From Chloroflexota bacterium (GTDB taxonomy: Bacteria; Chloroflexota; Dormibacteria; Dormibacterales; Dormibacteraceae), in assembly GCA_005880945.1 (NCBI GenBank), contig VBIU01000070.1, positions 1-36,558 of the forward strand: a stretch of 36,558 bases of DNA. Reading direction: 5' to 3'. The notes under the pieces are model-generated. The model saw nothing but the letters and a program-made list of their open reading frames with translations, ran no database searches and had not been told where the DNA came from. Shown in pieces: positions 13,964 to 22,354 of this stretch (position 1 is the stretch's first letter; the number at the start of each line of letters is the position of its first letter). A program made the translations under genes and the position numbers.

Positions 13964-15852
13964 TATTGGCGGAACCGGCTGAGCAGGTCGCTCACCGTGA
14001 CGTTGCTGTAGTCCTTCCCCAGCACCGCCTGGGCGGTCTGCCAGACGGCTCGGGCGCCAGTGGGCCCCTTCTCCGCCAGGTCGGACAGCCGAAGCGCCCC
14101 GTACACCTGGATCTGAGGCACTTGCGCCAGCTGCCCTGCCAGCCACTTGGCCCATTGCTCGACATTGCCGGCGCTTGGCCCCACGCCCTCCATCCCGTCG
14201 GCCTTCGTTTGGGGAACGGTCCCCCACTTCTGGGTCGCGGCTCCCGCCTTCTCGACCGCGCCCGCCGCCTTGGCGGTGGCTGCCGTTTTCAACGCTCCGG
14301 CCACTGCCTGGGCCTTCGCCGCGTCCGCCGCCGCCTTCTCAACAGCTGCGTCCGCCTTCATCTCGGCCTCGTGAGCCGCACTCGCGGCTTCGTGAGCCGC
14401 CGCTTCGGCCTTTGCAGCAGCCTCAGCCCTTGCCGCCTTCAGCGTAGAGAGTCCCTCGCCGGCTATCTCGCTGATCCTGTCCGAGGCGCTTCCAGTGTCG
14501 CTGGCGCTTTCGCCGTCGCCAGTCCGCAACCGCTCGCCGAAGCCTCGGCCCATCGCGCCACCGATCAGGCCGGGGACGTCGAGACCGGTCAGGCCCTTGA
14601 TCGCGGTGGTCGACTCGATCATGGCTCGCGTCGCATTCCGCACGATGTCCGAGGCGCCGTCGGCGCTCATCACGGTCAGGGAGTTGATGTGGCCCATCGG
14701 CTCTGCTGCGGCCCGGACGATGTCGGGCAATGCCGCCAGTACGGTCTGGATGATGGCCGCCTCGTTGAACTGCTTGTATGCGTCGGCGCGCATCGCGAGA
14801 GCCTTCGCTTCGGCCTCGCCCTTGGTCAACACGATGGCGGCCTCCGCGCCACCTTCCAGGCGCACGGTCTCGGCTTCGGCCTCGGCTGCCGCGATCCTCG
14901 AGCGCTTGTCGCCTTCGGCCTTTGCGATGACGGCTTGCGCTTCGGCTGCGGCCGGCTTGACAGTGGACGAGAGCAGCTCCTTCTCCTTGCGATCGGCCTC
15001 CAGCTGGGCCAGCTCGGTCTGCTTGCGCACCACCTCTTGCTGAGCCTCGGCCTGCGCCAGAGGACCTGCCTGGTCGGCGCGCGCCTGCGCGGCAGCCACC
15101 TGCGTCTTGGTCTCGGCTTCGCGCAGCGAGACGTCTCGCCCGGCGTTGATCTTGACCTGCTGGGCCTGAGCCTCTCGAACCGCGGCCTCCTGATCGGTCG
15201 AGCGCGTGACCGTGGAGACGCTCTGCTGGCCGAGCAGCTCGATGTAGTTCGACTCGTCGGAGAAGCTCTGGATGGTGAAGGCATCGATCTGAAGCCCGCT
15301 CGTGGCGAGGTCGCCCTTGGCCGCATCCTGCACCTGCTGCAGCAGCTTCTGGCGGTCGCGAATGAGCTCTTCGATCGTCAGCGTTCCAACGATTGAGCGC
15401 AGCGATCCTTCGAGCACGTTCTTGACGATGGAGTCGACCTGCTCGGGCTTTGCATCGAGGAAGCGCTCGGCCGCATTGCGCAGCGACTCGACGTCGCGCC
15501 CGATCTTGAAAGTGGCCACGCCCTGGACCTGGACCTTGATGCCCTGGCTGGTGACGGCGTCCGCGAGCTGCACGTTGATCTGACGCGCGGTGAGCTTGAG
15601 CTTGCCCACCCGGTCGAGCAGCGGACGGATGAACGTGCCGCCGCCGACTACCACTTTGACTCCCCTGTCACCAGGCTGGGACATAACCTTGCCCTTCTCA
15701 TCGCGCACCTTGGCGCCGCGTGAGCCGGCGACGATGAGGGCTTCGTTCGCGCTCGCGACCTTGTAGCGGCTCGCGACGAACGCGATGAGAAGAATGAGGA
15801 TGATCACGCCGGTGACCGCGAGGAACGGCGTTGAGGTTACAAAACTAGGCAT
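13963..15852 (-). CDS. Flotillin-like SPFH-domain protein with long Ala-rich C-terminus
   Basis: A 629-residue protein. One N-terminal membrane helix (about 10-28, FLAVTGVIILILLIAFVAS) is followed by an SPFH/band-7 domain (about 30-200). A long coiled coil rich in Ala/Glu/Lys with EAEAKA-type repeats (about 210-360) comes next, and then a flotillin-type segment ending near residue 440. The remaining tail carries an alanine/lysine-rich coiled region (about 475-545) and a short folded-looking end (NVEQWAKWLAGQLAQVPQ). Standard bacterial flotillins are about 500 residues, so this tail is extra. Flotillins scaffold ordered membrane domains. It overlaps the NfeD-like gene by eight bases, the usual partner arrangement. 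Confidence 0.9.
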   Translation of the reverse strand: MPSFVTSTPFLAVTGVIILILLIAFVASRYKVASANEALIVAGSRGAKVRDEKGKVMSQPGDRGVKVVVGGGTFIRPLLDRVGKLKLTARQINVQLADAVTSQGIKVQVQGVATFKIGRDVESLRNAAERFLDAKPEQVDSIVKNVLEGSLRSIVGTLTIEELIRDRQKLLQQVQDAAKGDLATSGLQIDAFTIQSFSDESNYIELLGQQSVSTVTRSTDQEAAVREAQAQQVKINAGRDVSLREAETKTQVAAAQARADQAGPLAQAEAQQEVVRKQTELAQLEADRKEKELLSSTVKPAAAEAQAVIAKAEGDKRSRIAAAEAEAETVRLEGGAEAAIVLTKGEAEAKALAMRADAYKQFNEAAIIQTVLAALPDIVRAAAEPMGHINSLTVMSADGASDIVRNATRAMIESTTAIKGLTGLDVPGLIGGAMGRGFGERLRTGDGESASDTGSASDRISEIAGEGLSTLKAARAEAAAKAEAAAHEAASAAHEAEMKADAAVEKAAADAAKAQAVAGALKTAATAKAAGAVEKAGAATQKWGTVPQTKADGMEGVGPSAGNVEQWAKWLAGQLAQVPQIQVYGALRLSDLAEKGPTGARAVWQTAQAVLGKDYSNVTVSDLLSRFRQ

Positions 15853-16396
15853 CCGACCTTGCTCCTTCAGTGCTGGCTATCTGGACAGGGGCGACGACCA
15901 GGTTGGTGCCGGCCACGCCCACCACCTTGACCGCGCGTCCAGCTGGGATTTCGGCATCGGCAGTGGCCGTCATGTTGTGGGAGGCGCCCGCGAAGCTGAT
16001 CAGCACGGTGCCGAAGTGATTCGCGGGGATCCCGACCGAGACGCGGCCGGTTGAGCCGACCATCTCCTGGAGGCTGAAAGTATCGGATGACTCCGCCTGT
16101 CGCAGGACCTTGAACGCGGCGAAGACGACCCCGGAGCCCAACAGGCCCGCCAGGATCCCGGTGAGCGTCGCGCCGCCGACCCCGGCGCCAAGGCTGTGGA
16201 GGCCGATCAGGCCGCCGATGCCGAACATGGCGACGAATCCGAGCAGCATCGGAGTCGGCGACACACCGGCAACGTCAAAGCCAAAGTGGATGGCCCCCAG
16301 GAGGCCGCTGAAGATGTCGTCGACGATCAAGGTCAGCAGCAGGAGGCCGCCCCCCGCCAGGAGGCAGATTCCGAATATCAGGTCAGGGGTAGTCAA
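15845..16396 (-). CDS. NfeD-like membrane protein, flotillin partner
   Basis: A 183-residue protein with an N-terminal helix (about 8-27), two further membrane helices (about 49-67 and 73-97) and a C-terminal OB-fold region (about 110-175). The OB region has the pattern VGSTGRVSVGIPANHFGTVLI typical, in shorter pieces, of NfeD/YuaF proteins. No serine-protease domain is fused, so it is the short NfeD1b type. Such proteins work with flotillin at the membrane. The start is TTG 16396, the most upstream start that includes the first helix; no clear ribosome site is seen. It overlaps the flotillin gene by eight bases, implying coupled translation. Confidence 0.85.
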   Translation of the reverse strand: MTTPDLIFGICLLAGGGLLLLTLIVDDIFSGLLGAIHFGFDVAGVSPTPMLLGFVAMFGIGGLIGLHSLGAGVGGATLTGILAGLLGSGVVFAAFKVLRQAESSDTFSLQEMVGSTGRVSVGIPANHFGTVLISFAGASHNMTATADAEIPAGRAVKVVGVAGTNLVVAPVQIASTEGARSDA

Positions 16397-16455
16397 TCCG
16401 TGCCCACCAGCGCCTGAATCTTAGGACTGACGCCGTTCGGTTGCCGCCGTCTTAG

Positions 16456-17655
16456 TCAGTCGGTGCAGCGAAGGACCGCCTGGATCAGGGCCGTGGACCG
16501 TGGATCGGGCCCGCTCGGGGAGAGCATCTGGTTCATGACGTAGCCGAAAGCAAGCCCTCGGGCCGCGTGGGCGAAGGCCATCGAGCCCCCCATCCCGTAG
16601 TGCCCGAAGGAGCCCTCGCCGGCCATGGGCCGGCTTGGGAAGGACAGCTGGAAGCCGGTTCCGTATCGAGTTTCGTACCCGAGGACCACGTCATCGCCCT
16701 CGGCTTGAGTCTGCATGGCCTTTTCGATCGTTCCCGGCTTGAGCAGCCGCACGCCGTCGACCTCGCCGATGCAGGCGGCGTACAGGCGCGAGAGCGATCG
16801 GGCGGTGCCGATGCCGTTGGCGGCGGGGACCTCGGCGGCGCGGAACGCCGGCGTGTTGGCAGCCGCGAAGAGGCCGGCCGGGTTGGTGAAGGCTCGGTGC
16901 ATCAGGGACGTGGGGTCTGCCAGCCGGGCCGTAAACGGATCCGGGGCGGCATCCGGGAGCGGCGGCGGCGCCGGTATCTGTGGCGCCATGCGCGCGTTCA
17001 AGTCGTCCGGAAGGCCGATCCAGAAATCCAGCCCGAGCGGGCGGACGATGCGCTCGGCGACGAACCCTCCGACGCTCATTCGCGACACTCGCCGGATGAC
17101 CTCGCCGGCGAGCCAGCCGTACGTCAACGCGTGGTATCCGTGCGCCGAGCCCGGGTCCCAGTTCGGTGGCTGCGCCGCGAGAGCCGCGACGATGGGATCC
17201 CAGGCGTAGACGTCCTGGACCGTGAGGGGTGCGTCGATGGCCGCGAGACCGGCTCGGTGACTGAACAGCCAGCGGACGGGCATTGATTGTTTGCCTTCGG
17301 CGCCGAACTCGGGCCAGTACTCGGTAACCGGGGCGTCGAAGTCGAGCCTCCCCTCCTCGGCGAGCAGGTGCGCGGCCATCGCGACGACGCCCTTGGTCGT
17401 AGACATCACCATCTGGAGGGTGTCTCCCGTATAGGGATCCGAATCTTCCGGCCCTTTCGTGCCGCCCCACAGATCGACGACCCGGCGACCGTGCAGGTGG
17501 ACGCAGAAGGCCGCGCCGACCTCGCCTCGCTGCTCGAAGTTGGCGATAAACGCGTCGCGAACGGGTTCAAATCCCGCTTCGACAGAGCCGGCGACAGGAG
17601 CCTCGATCATCGACGAGGCGAAGGGTACTCGTTCAGGCGCAGGGGCCGGCGACAT
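16456..17655 (-). CDS. Serine hydrolase of the beta-lactamase (class C / EstB) family
   Basis: A 399-residue protein of the beta-lactamase superfamily. The SxxK motif is Ser85-Thr-Thr-Lys88 (MSTTKG). A tyrosine motif is visible in GYHALTYGWLAGEV near residue 173. The C-terminal KTG-equivalent is HYGMGGSMAFA, as in EstB-type esterases. There is no signal peptide, so a cytoplasmic esterase or lactonase is more likely than an antibiotic-degrading enzyme. ATG 17655 is assumed; ATG 17610 (MIEAPVAG) is an alternative. The upstream ATG sits within an 11-bp inverted repeat that could hide it in the mRNA. The gene follows a DUF4304-like gene by 18 bp. Confidence 0.85.
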   Translation of the reverse strand: MSPAPAPERVPFASSMIEAPVAGSVEAGFEPVRDAFIANFEQRGEVGAAFCVHLHGRRVVDLWGGTKGPEDSDPYTGDTLQMVMSTTKGVVAMAAHLLAEEGRLDFDAPVTEYWPEFGAEGKQSMPVRWLFSHRAGLAAIDAPLTVQDVYAWDPIVAALAAQPPNWDPGSAHGYHALTYGWLAGEVIRRVSRMSVGGFVAERIVRPLGLDFWIGLPDDLNARMAPQIPAPPPLPDAAPDPFTARLADPTSLMHRAFTNPAGLFAAANTPAFRAAEVPAANGIGTARSLSRLYAACIGEVDGVRLLKPGTIEKAMQTQAEGDDVVLGYETRYGTGFQLSFPSRPMAGEGSFGHYGMGGSMAFAHAARGLAFGYVMNQMLSPSGPDPRSTALIQAVLRCTD

Positions 17656-17683
17656 GAGACTCGAACCATTGACTCATGTCGCC
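17648..17683. repeat. Perfect 11-bp inverted repeat between the DUF4304-like and hydrolase genes
   Basis: GGCGACATGAG (17648-17658) and CTCATGTCGCC (17673-17683) are exact reverse complements around a 14-base loop. On the minus strand the stem contains the stop codon of the DUF4304-like gene and the upstream ATG of the hydrolase gene. It may be a terminator without a U-run or an element limiting hydrolase translation. Confidence 0.5.
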
Positions 17684-18318
17684 CGCCAGGCGAGACCCAT
17701 CTCTTCAGCGACAACCGACGCCGTGTGGTGAAACGGTTTGCCCAGTGTGTCTCTGAACACGGCATCAACAATTGCCTGCGCCTCTTCGCCGTCTCCTGCT
17801 TGCTTCATCAGGAGCGCAACACCTAAAGGAGTCCGCGGCGAAATCGTCCATCTGTACGGAGAACTACTCCGATCGCGCCACCACGCAAGCAACCCTGCAC
17901 GACTCGAAACCTCGGTGAACGCCGGCAGCGCGTCACGCGTAAGTCGCTCCTGTATGTCAATCGCTGTACCGGCTATGTCACCGTAGTTCCACCACTTGTC
18001 ATTGCCCTCCTTTCGAATATCCCCCAGACGAGCTCTCAGCCAGCAGTCGTACTCTTTCACTGCTGCGTCCTCTCCAGGGACACCGGCCCTCTTTGATTGT
18101 CCCCACCAGTCGTCGAACAACTGATCAACCTCGCGTACATACACTCCAAGATTGACGGTGAAACTGCCGCCCCATTTGTTCCCCTGGAAGCCGACAACAT
18201 GGACCAAGCCCGGCTCGGTCGGCTTGTTGAAGTCCGTACGGAACCGTCGGAATCCACTCGCCTTGAGCTGCAAGGCCACTTTTCCCACGGTTGCTGTCAA
18301 CTCGCTCCGGGTGGGCAT
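17674..18318 (-). CDS. DUF4304-like protein
   Basis: A 214-residue protein that begins like DUF4304 family members: LKASGFRRFRTDFNK, HVVGFQGNKWGGSFTVNLGVYV and a later WWNYGD segment. The molecular role of the family is not established; members often sit beside toxin/immunity-type genes. ATG 18318 is chosen because the frame upstream of it (to 18411) is low-quality and the family N-terminus begins here. The gene is visibly lower in GC than its neighbours (about 50-58% in lines I counted by hand, against about 80% in a counted line of the hydrolase gene), which suggests acquisition by transfer. Confidence 0.75.
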   Translation of the reverse strand: MPTRSELTATVGKVALQLKASGFRRFRTDFNKPTEPGLVHVVGFQGNKWGGSFTVNLGVYVREVDQLFDDWWGQSKRAGVPGEDAAVKEYDCWLRARLGDIRKEGNDKWWNYGDIAGTAIDIQERLTRDALPAFTEVSSRAGLLAWWRDRSSSPYRWTISPRTPLGVALLMKQAGDGEEAQAIVDAVFRDTLGKPFHHTASVVAEEMGLAWRAT

Positions 18319-18456
18319 ACGAGGAGCGTACTCAATCGTCTGATGTCCACTAGCTTGGTTCGCCTCAAAGCGTCTCGACCGAGCAAAGCTTGAAGTTCTT
18401 AACGTCGACATCCAAGCGTTTCTTCGGCAGGCGCCTCAACGCGCCTCGACGCGCTC

Positions 18457-18972
18457 TCAGCAGTCGAACACCGACCAGCAGATCTCGTTCCGCAACCGCT
18501 GGTCGTCGAGTACAAGCTCGCGAATCGCCTCCGGGAGCTGGTCGCGCTGCCACAGGCACTCGAGTCGCCCTGCGCTCTCGCCCTCTCCTTCCGGCGCGGC
18601 AGCACGTGCGGCCTTGATCGCATAGGCGGCCGCACCGAGCTCGTGCGCGGCGACGTGTGCGACGACCGCCGCCTGGCCGGCAGCGTACGCGGCATGGCGT
18701 GCTACCCCACTCAGGTCCCTGGCCGCGGCCATTGCATGGCCGCCCGCCGTGCGAGCCTGGGACATCGTGATCTCGCCACGCACCCAGGCGCGGGCCTGCT
18801 CAATCGCCTGACGCGGTCGCGGGTCATCGGGCCGAGCCGACTCGAACCAGTCGAGGACGTGCTCCGCGCACGATGCCGCCCACAGGGCGAGGAGCTGGTG
18901 ATCCGAATCGGTGAGGGTCCCACCGCGGCGGATCGTCACGAAACGAGGGTCGCGGTCTTTCGGGAGGATCAC
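18457..18972 (-). CDS. Putative immunity protein, Imm5-like
   Basis: A 171-residue, alanine-rich, all-helical protein. DHQLLALWAASCAEHVL, then ARAWVRGEITMSQAR, then repeated AARxxA/VAHVAAHELGAAAYA segments form the pattern of proteins annotated as putative immunity protein (Imm5-like). The link to toxin neutralisation comes from gene neighbourhoods elsewhere and is not proven. GTG 18972 is preferred because AGAAGG lies nine bases before it; TTG 18981 would add three residues. No toxin gene is adjacent, but the DUF4304-like gene 138 bp downstream is a frequent companion type in polymorphic-toxin loci. Confidence 0.7.
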   Translation of the reverse strand: MILPKDRDPRFVTIRRGGTLTDSDHQLLALWAASCAEHVLDWFESARPDDPRPRQAIEQARAWVRGEITMSQARTAGGHAMAAARDLSGVARHAAYAAGQAAVVAHVAAHELGAAAYAIKAARAAAPEGEGESAGRLECLWQRDQLPEAIRELVLDDQRLRNEICWSVFDC

Positions 18973-19145
18973 ACCCAGCAACCCTTCTGCTCGCGTCTGC
19001 CCAACGCCTTACACGCGTACCGACCGACCGTGAGTGGGGACATTCAATGCATCCTATGACCACTCGGTTACCGGATTGCTTGCGGTCAGCTCCAGCCAGT
19101 CGCCGCACGGGCCCCGGTCACGCTCCGTAGCCTCAGAATCATTGG

Positions 19146-19219
19146 TCGGGCGGGCGAGATTCGAACTCGCGGTCTCCTGGTCCCAAACCAGGCGCTTTGC
19201 CGAGCTAAGCTACCGCCCG
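19146..19219 (-). tRNA. tRNA-Pro (UGG)
   Basis: A 74-base cloverleaf on the minus strand: acceptor CGGGCGG/CCGCCCG, D stem GCTT/AAGC, anticodon stem CCTGG/CCAGG with loop TTTGGGA (anticodon TGG), a 5-base variable loop, T arm GCGAG-TTCGAAT-CTCGC and discriminator A. CCA is encoded (19143-19145 on the complement). The initial C fits bacterial tRNA-Pro. Confidence 0.96.
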
Positions 19220-19282
19220 CCGAGCGAGTCTCCCACCAACGCCCCTCACCCTAGCCATCTCCCCATTGGGGAGAGGGAGTAT

Positions 19283-19867
19283 TCAAACAGACAGGCCCTC
19301 CAGCGCGCCCGACTCCAGGAGCGCGCGCACGGCGCGAGCCCGGTGACTGTACAGCCTCTTTTCCTCGGGAGGCATCTCGCCGAAGGTCTTGCCCGTCCCC
19401 GGCACCAAGAACACCGGGTCGTAGCCGAAGCCGGCGGCGCCACGCCACTCCGGGACGATCTCGCCGCGGCACTCCCCCTCGAAGAACCTGGTCTCACTGC
19501 CGCGATCGGCCAAGGCCACCACGCAAACGAAGCGCGCGTTCCACGGCCGCGGCTTGCCCTCGAGCCTTCTCAGGAGCTCTGCCGTGCGATCCTGCTGCGT
19601 CGGCCCGAGGCGCGCCGATCGAATGCCTGGAAAACCCCCAAGCGCCTCGACCTCCACTCCTGAGTCGTCGCCCAGGGCGGGCAAGCCCGAACGCCCTGCC
19701 GCCGTCTCCGCCTTCAAGCGGGCGTTCTCCGCGTAGGTCTCCCCCACCTCGTCGACGTCGCCGTCGAAGGCCACGAGGTCGAGTCCCGTGCCGGCCAGCA
19801 ACTCTCGATACTCGCGCAGCTTTCCGGTGTTGCCGGACGCAATGACCAGACGCCGCCGCTCAGCCAA
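19283..19867 (-). CDS. rdgB: XTP/dITP diphosphatase (RdgB/HAM1)
   Basis: A 194-residue house-cleaning pyrophosphatase that hydrolyses dITP, XTP and other deaminated purine nucleotides to monophosphates. Motifs seen are the N-terminal [12 protein letters not shown] (9-20), [11 protein letters not shown], the [11 protein letters not shown] active-site segment (about 66-76), GIRSARLG and the C-terminal [11 protein letters not shown] and YSHRARA. Length and order are normal. It overlaps the rph gene by eight bases, the common rph-rdgB arrangement, and is the last gene of the minus-strand run before tRNA-Pro. Confidence 0.95.
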   Translation of the reverse strand: MAERRRLVIASGNTGKLREYRELLAGTGLDLVAFDGDVDEVGETYAENARLKAETAAGRSGLPALGDDSGVEVEALGGFPGIRSARLGPTQQDRTAELLRRLEGKPRPWNARFVCVVALADRGSETRFFEGECRGEIVPEWRGAAGFGYDPVFLVPGTGKTFGEMPPEEKRLYSHRARAVRALLESGALEGLSV

Positions 19868-20594
19868 GGGTTGCGATGGCGCGCTTCTGCTGAACGATCA
19901 GCTCCTTGATGCCTTTGTGGGCGAGCGTGAGCATGGCGTCCAGCTCTGCGCGCGAGTAAGGCGCGCCTTCGGCGGTCGCCTGCAGCTCGACCAGCTTCCC
20001 GTCCTCGGTCATCACGCTGTTGAGGTCGGTCGAAGCCTGAAAGTCCTCGGTGTAGTCGAGATCCAGCATTGGCGTGCCCTCGACGATTCCGCAGCTGACG
20101 GCGGCCAGGTACTGGCGCACCGGCACCTGCTCGATCATGCGTGCGTCCTTCATCCGCTTCAGGGCCATGTACAGCGCAGCGAACGCGCCGGTGATCGAAG
20201 CGGTGCGGGTGCCTCCATCGGCCTGCAGCACATCGCAGTCAAGGGTGATCGTCCGCTCTCCGATCTTGCCCATATCGACGGCGGCGCGCAGCGAGCGCCC
20301 GATCAGCCGCTGGATCTCATGCGTGCGGCCGCCCAGCCGCCCCTGGATCGCTTCCCTCGTGCCTCGATCGTGGGTCGAGCGCGGCAGCATCGAATACTCC
20401 GCGGTGATCCAGCCCTGGCCGCTGCCGCGACGATGCATCGGCACGCGATCCTCGACGCTCGCGGTGATCCAGACTCGAGTGCGACCCATCTCTATCAGGC
20501 AAGAGCCTTCCGCGTGCACGTTCACACCGAGCTCGATCTTCAATGGGCGCAGCTGATCTGGCTGGCGTCCGTCGGGGCGCGAGGCCTGGTTCAT
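19860..20594 (-). CDS. rph: Ribonuclease PH
   Basis: A 244-residue phosphate-dependent 3'-5' exoribonuclease that trims tRNA 3' ends. It shows [18 protein letters not shown] at the start, [50 protein letters not shown], and [20 protein letters not shown] containing the catalytic aspartate region. The start is ATG 20594, which overlaps the tatC stop by four bases and gives the family N-terminus; the open frame continues upstream but is out of family. It overlaps rdgB at its end. Confidence 0.95.
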   Translation of the reverse strand: MNQASRPDGRQPDQLRPLKIELGVNVHAEGSCLIEMGRTRVWITASVEDRVPMHRRGSGQGWITAEYSMLPRSTHDRGTREAIQGRLGGRTHEIQRLIGRSLRAAVDMGKIGERTITLDCDVLQADGGTRTASITGAFAALYMALKRMKDARMIEQVPVRQYLAAVSCGIVEGTPMLDLDYTEDFQASTDLNSVMTEDGKLVELQATAEGAPYSRAELDAMLTLAHKGIKELIVQQKRAIATLG

Positions 20595-21343
20595 CGGCCG
20601 GTCAGCTTGAGCAGCAGCGCTGACGCTTCGTAAAACACGTACAGCGGCACGAACATGATCAGCGGGGTCAGCGGGTCGACGCCCGGGGTCATGAAGTTGG
20701 CAAGGAGCGCCAGACCGATGAACCACCACGGCCGGTTCTTGTACAGCCAGCGCGAGTTGATGATGCGGAGCAGGCCGAGCACCACGATCACGACCGGCAG
20801 CTCGAACACGAGGCCGAAGCCGACGACCATGAAGAGGATGAACCCGATCAGCTCGCCGATGTCGGCGAGATAGATGGTGTCAGGCGGCGAAAGCCTCTTC
20901 AGCACCTCTATGTACAGAGGCAGGGCGAAAACCGCCGCCGCGACTCCGAGCGCAAAGAATGCGATGGTGGCAACGATCAACGGCAGCATCAGTCGCCGCT
21001 CGTGACGATGGAGACCCGGGCTGACGAACCACCAAATCTGCTGGATGACGACAGGCGCTGCCAGGATGAAGCCGATATACACGGCGACGATCAGCTCGGT
21101 GATGATGCCGCCCGCCGGGTGCAGGTAAATGGCAGGCCCCGTGATCCCCGTCCGATGGATCAGATACTCGATCACCCGGCCCGACACGAAGAAGGCAGCG
21201 ACAGTGGTCAAGGCCCACGCGGCAAGCGAGACGATGAGCGCCCGGCGAAGAGCCTCGAGGTGCTCGATGATCGACATGCGCTGCTCCTCGACCGGATCGG
21301 CCGAGCGCGGGGCACGCCGAAGGACCCTGTCTAGAAGGGCCAC
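20591..21343 (-). CDS. tatC: Twin-arginine translocase subunit TatC
   Basis: A 250-residue membrane protein with six predicted helices. It carries the conserved N-terminal [15 protein letters not shown] (23-37), the [12 protein letters not shown] loop after the second helix, and the late [20 protein letters not shown] segment. It is the receptor subunit for twin-arginine signal peptides. ATG 21343 begins ten bases after the tatA stop, and the 3' end overlaps rph by four bases. A tatA-tatC pair without a separate tatB is common in Gram-positive-type Tat systems. Confidence 0.95.
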   Translation of the reverse strand: MALLDRVLRRAPRSADPVEEQRMSIIEHLEALRRALIVSLAAWALTTVAAFFVSGRVIEYLIHRTGITGPAIYLHPAGGIITELIVAVYIGFILAAPVVIQQIWWFVSPGLHRHERRLMLPLIVATIAFFALGVAAAVFALPLYIEVLKRLSPPDTIYLADIGELIGFILFMVVGFGLVFELPVVIVVLGLLRIINSRWLYKNRPWWFIGLALLANFMTPGVDPLTPLIMFVPLYVFYEASALLLKLTGR

Positions 21344-21353
21344 GGAACGAGCC

Positions 21354-21605
21354 TCAGCTGTCGGACGAGGAGGTGGACTCCTGGCCCTTGGCCTGGGCGC
21401 TGGCTGTGGCGGCCGGCTCGGCCGGCGGCGGCGCCGGGTTTGACCGAACCGCCGACGTCACCTCGCTGGTGAGCTCCGAAGTCGCCTTGCGGAACTCGCG
21501 CATCGCCTTGCCGACGGCGCCACCGAGCTCGGGCAGCCGGCCGGGGCCGAAGATGATCAAGACGACGACGAGGATGACCGCGAGCCAGATGGGATGGAAT
21601 GGCAT
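21354..21605 (-). CDS. tatA: Sec-independent translocase protein TatA
   Basis: An 83-residue protein with one N-terminal helix ([19 protein letters not shown], about 6-24) ending in the FGP hinge. The amphipathic helix [19 protein letters not shown] and a Pro/Ala/Ser-rich tail follow. It would form the Tat pore with TatC. TatB is the alternative, but the FGPxxLPELG hinge and small size favour TatA. Confidence 0.92.
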   Translation of the reverse strand: MPFHPIWLAVILVVVLIIFGPGRLPELGGAVGKAMREFRKATSELTSEVTSAVRSNPAPPPAEPAATASAQAKGQESTSSSDS

Positions 21606-21652
21606 TTGGCCCGATTATAGGCCCCCGACGCATCGCGAAAGGCTGGACCCGA

Positions 21653-22354
21653 TCACCCCACCTGGATGGTGATCGAGTTGATTCGGTCAGCCGGCGCGGT
21701 CAGCAGGCCGACCTTCTCGATGCCCTTGATCACCGTCCCAAAGCGGTTGTAGATGGCAGTGGGCCCATTGCCCGGCCAAGCCGCGCGTTCGATGAAGAAC
21801 TGGCTTCCGTTGATGGGCAACCCGGGTGGACGCGCCATCCCCACCGCGCCGATTCCCCAGCTTGGTTCAGTGTTGGGCTCCTCCGGGAGCGTGTAACCCG
21901 GTCCGCCACGACCGTCGCCGGTCGGATCGCCGTTCTGGACGACCCAGTCTTCTGTCTTCCAGCGCATACCGTTGTAGTACCCGTCCAGGGCGAGCACGAT
22001 GAAGTTGTTGACGGTCACCGGCGCGATCTCGGGGTAAAGCTGGATCACGACCTGCCCCTGGGTGGTGTTGATGGTCGCCTGGTACTTGTGAGCGGCGGTG
22101 ATGCATATCGGCTGCGGCCCGGTGAACCTGTACGGCGCGATCTGTGTCGAGGTCTTGCAGCCGTCCAGGGCGGCCGGCCTCGGCGCCTTGAGCGCCTCGT
22201 CGACCGCCAGGCCCGAGGCGAGCACGGCGGCGACCACGATGCCCGTGATCAGGACGGGGATCCATGGCCGGCGGCGCCATGCCTCGGGGAGATCCGCGCC
22301 TTTCTCTTCGGGGATTGCGGCCGGCCGGCGCGGCGGCGTCTTGGCCTTGCTCAT
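21653..22354 (-). CDS. Membrane-anchored cyclophilin-type peptidyl-prolyl isomerase
   Basis: A 233-residue protein with a cytoplasmic basic start, one anchor helix (about 33-52, IPVLITGIVVAAVLASGLAV) and an extracytoplasmic cyclophilin domain. Domain motifs are ATINTTQGQVVIQLYPEIAP, TVNNFIVLALDGYYNG, VVQNGDPTGDGRGGPGY and NGSQFFI. The catalytic core resembles actinobacterial extracytoplasmic cyclophilins, though the canonical FHR arginine motif is replaced near MRWKTEDWVVQ, so activity may be weak. ATG 22354 overlaps the hemD stop by four bases; the longer open frame upstream is a shadow of hemD. Its position next to tat genes suggests an exported-protein folding role. Confidence 0.85.
   Translation of the reverse strand: MSKAKTPPRRPAAIPEEKGADLPEAWRRRPWIPVLITGIVVAAVLASGLAVDEALKAPRPAALDGCKTSTQIAPYRFTGPQPICITAAHKYQATINTTQGQVVIQLYPEIAPVTVNNFIVLALDGYYNGMRWKTEDWVVQNGDPTGDGRGGPGYTLPEEPNTEPSWGIGAVGMARPPGLPINGSQFFIERAAWPGNGPTAIYNRFGTVIKGIEKVGLLTAPADRINSITIQVG

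Noticed and set aside
13966-15396. 476-codon plus-strand open frame opposite the flotillin gene
   Set aside because: Exact antisense shadow of a clearly recognisable SPFH coding sequence; the translation is Leu/Arg/Gly-rich without motifs.
17651-17683. GGTTCGAGTC-like T-loop sequence on the minus strand, considered as a tRNA 3' fragment or attachment site
   Set aside because: The flanking bases do not form a T stem and acceptor of a tRNA; the symmetry is fully explained by the 11-bp inverted repeat. No integrase is present.
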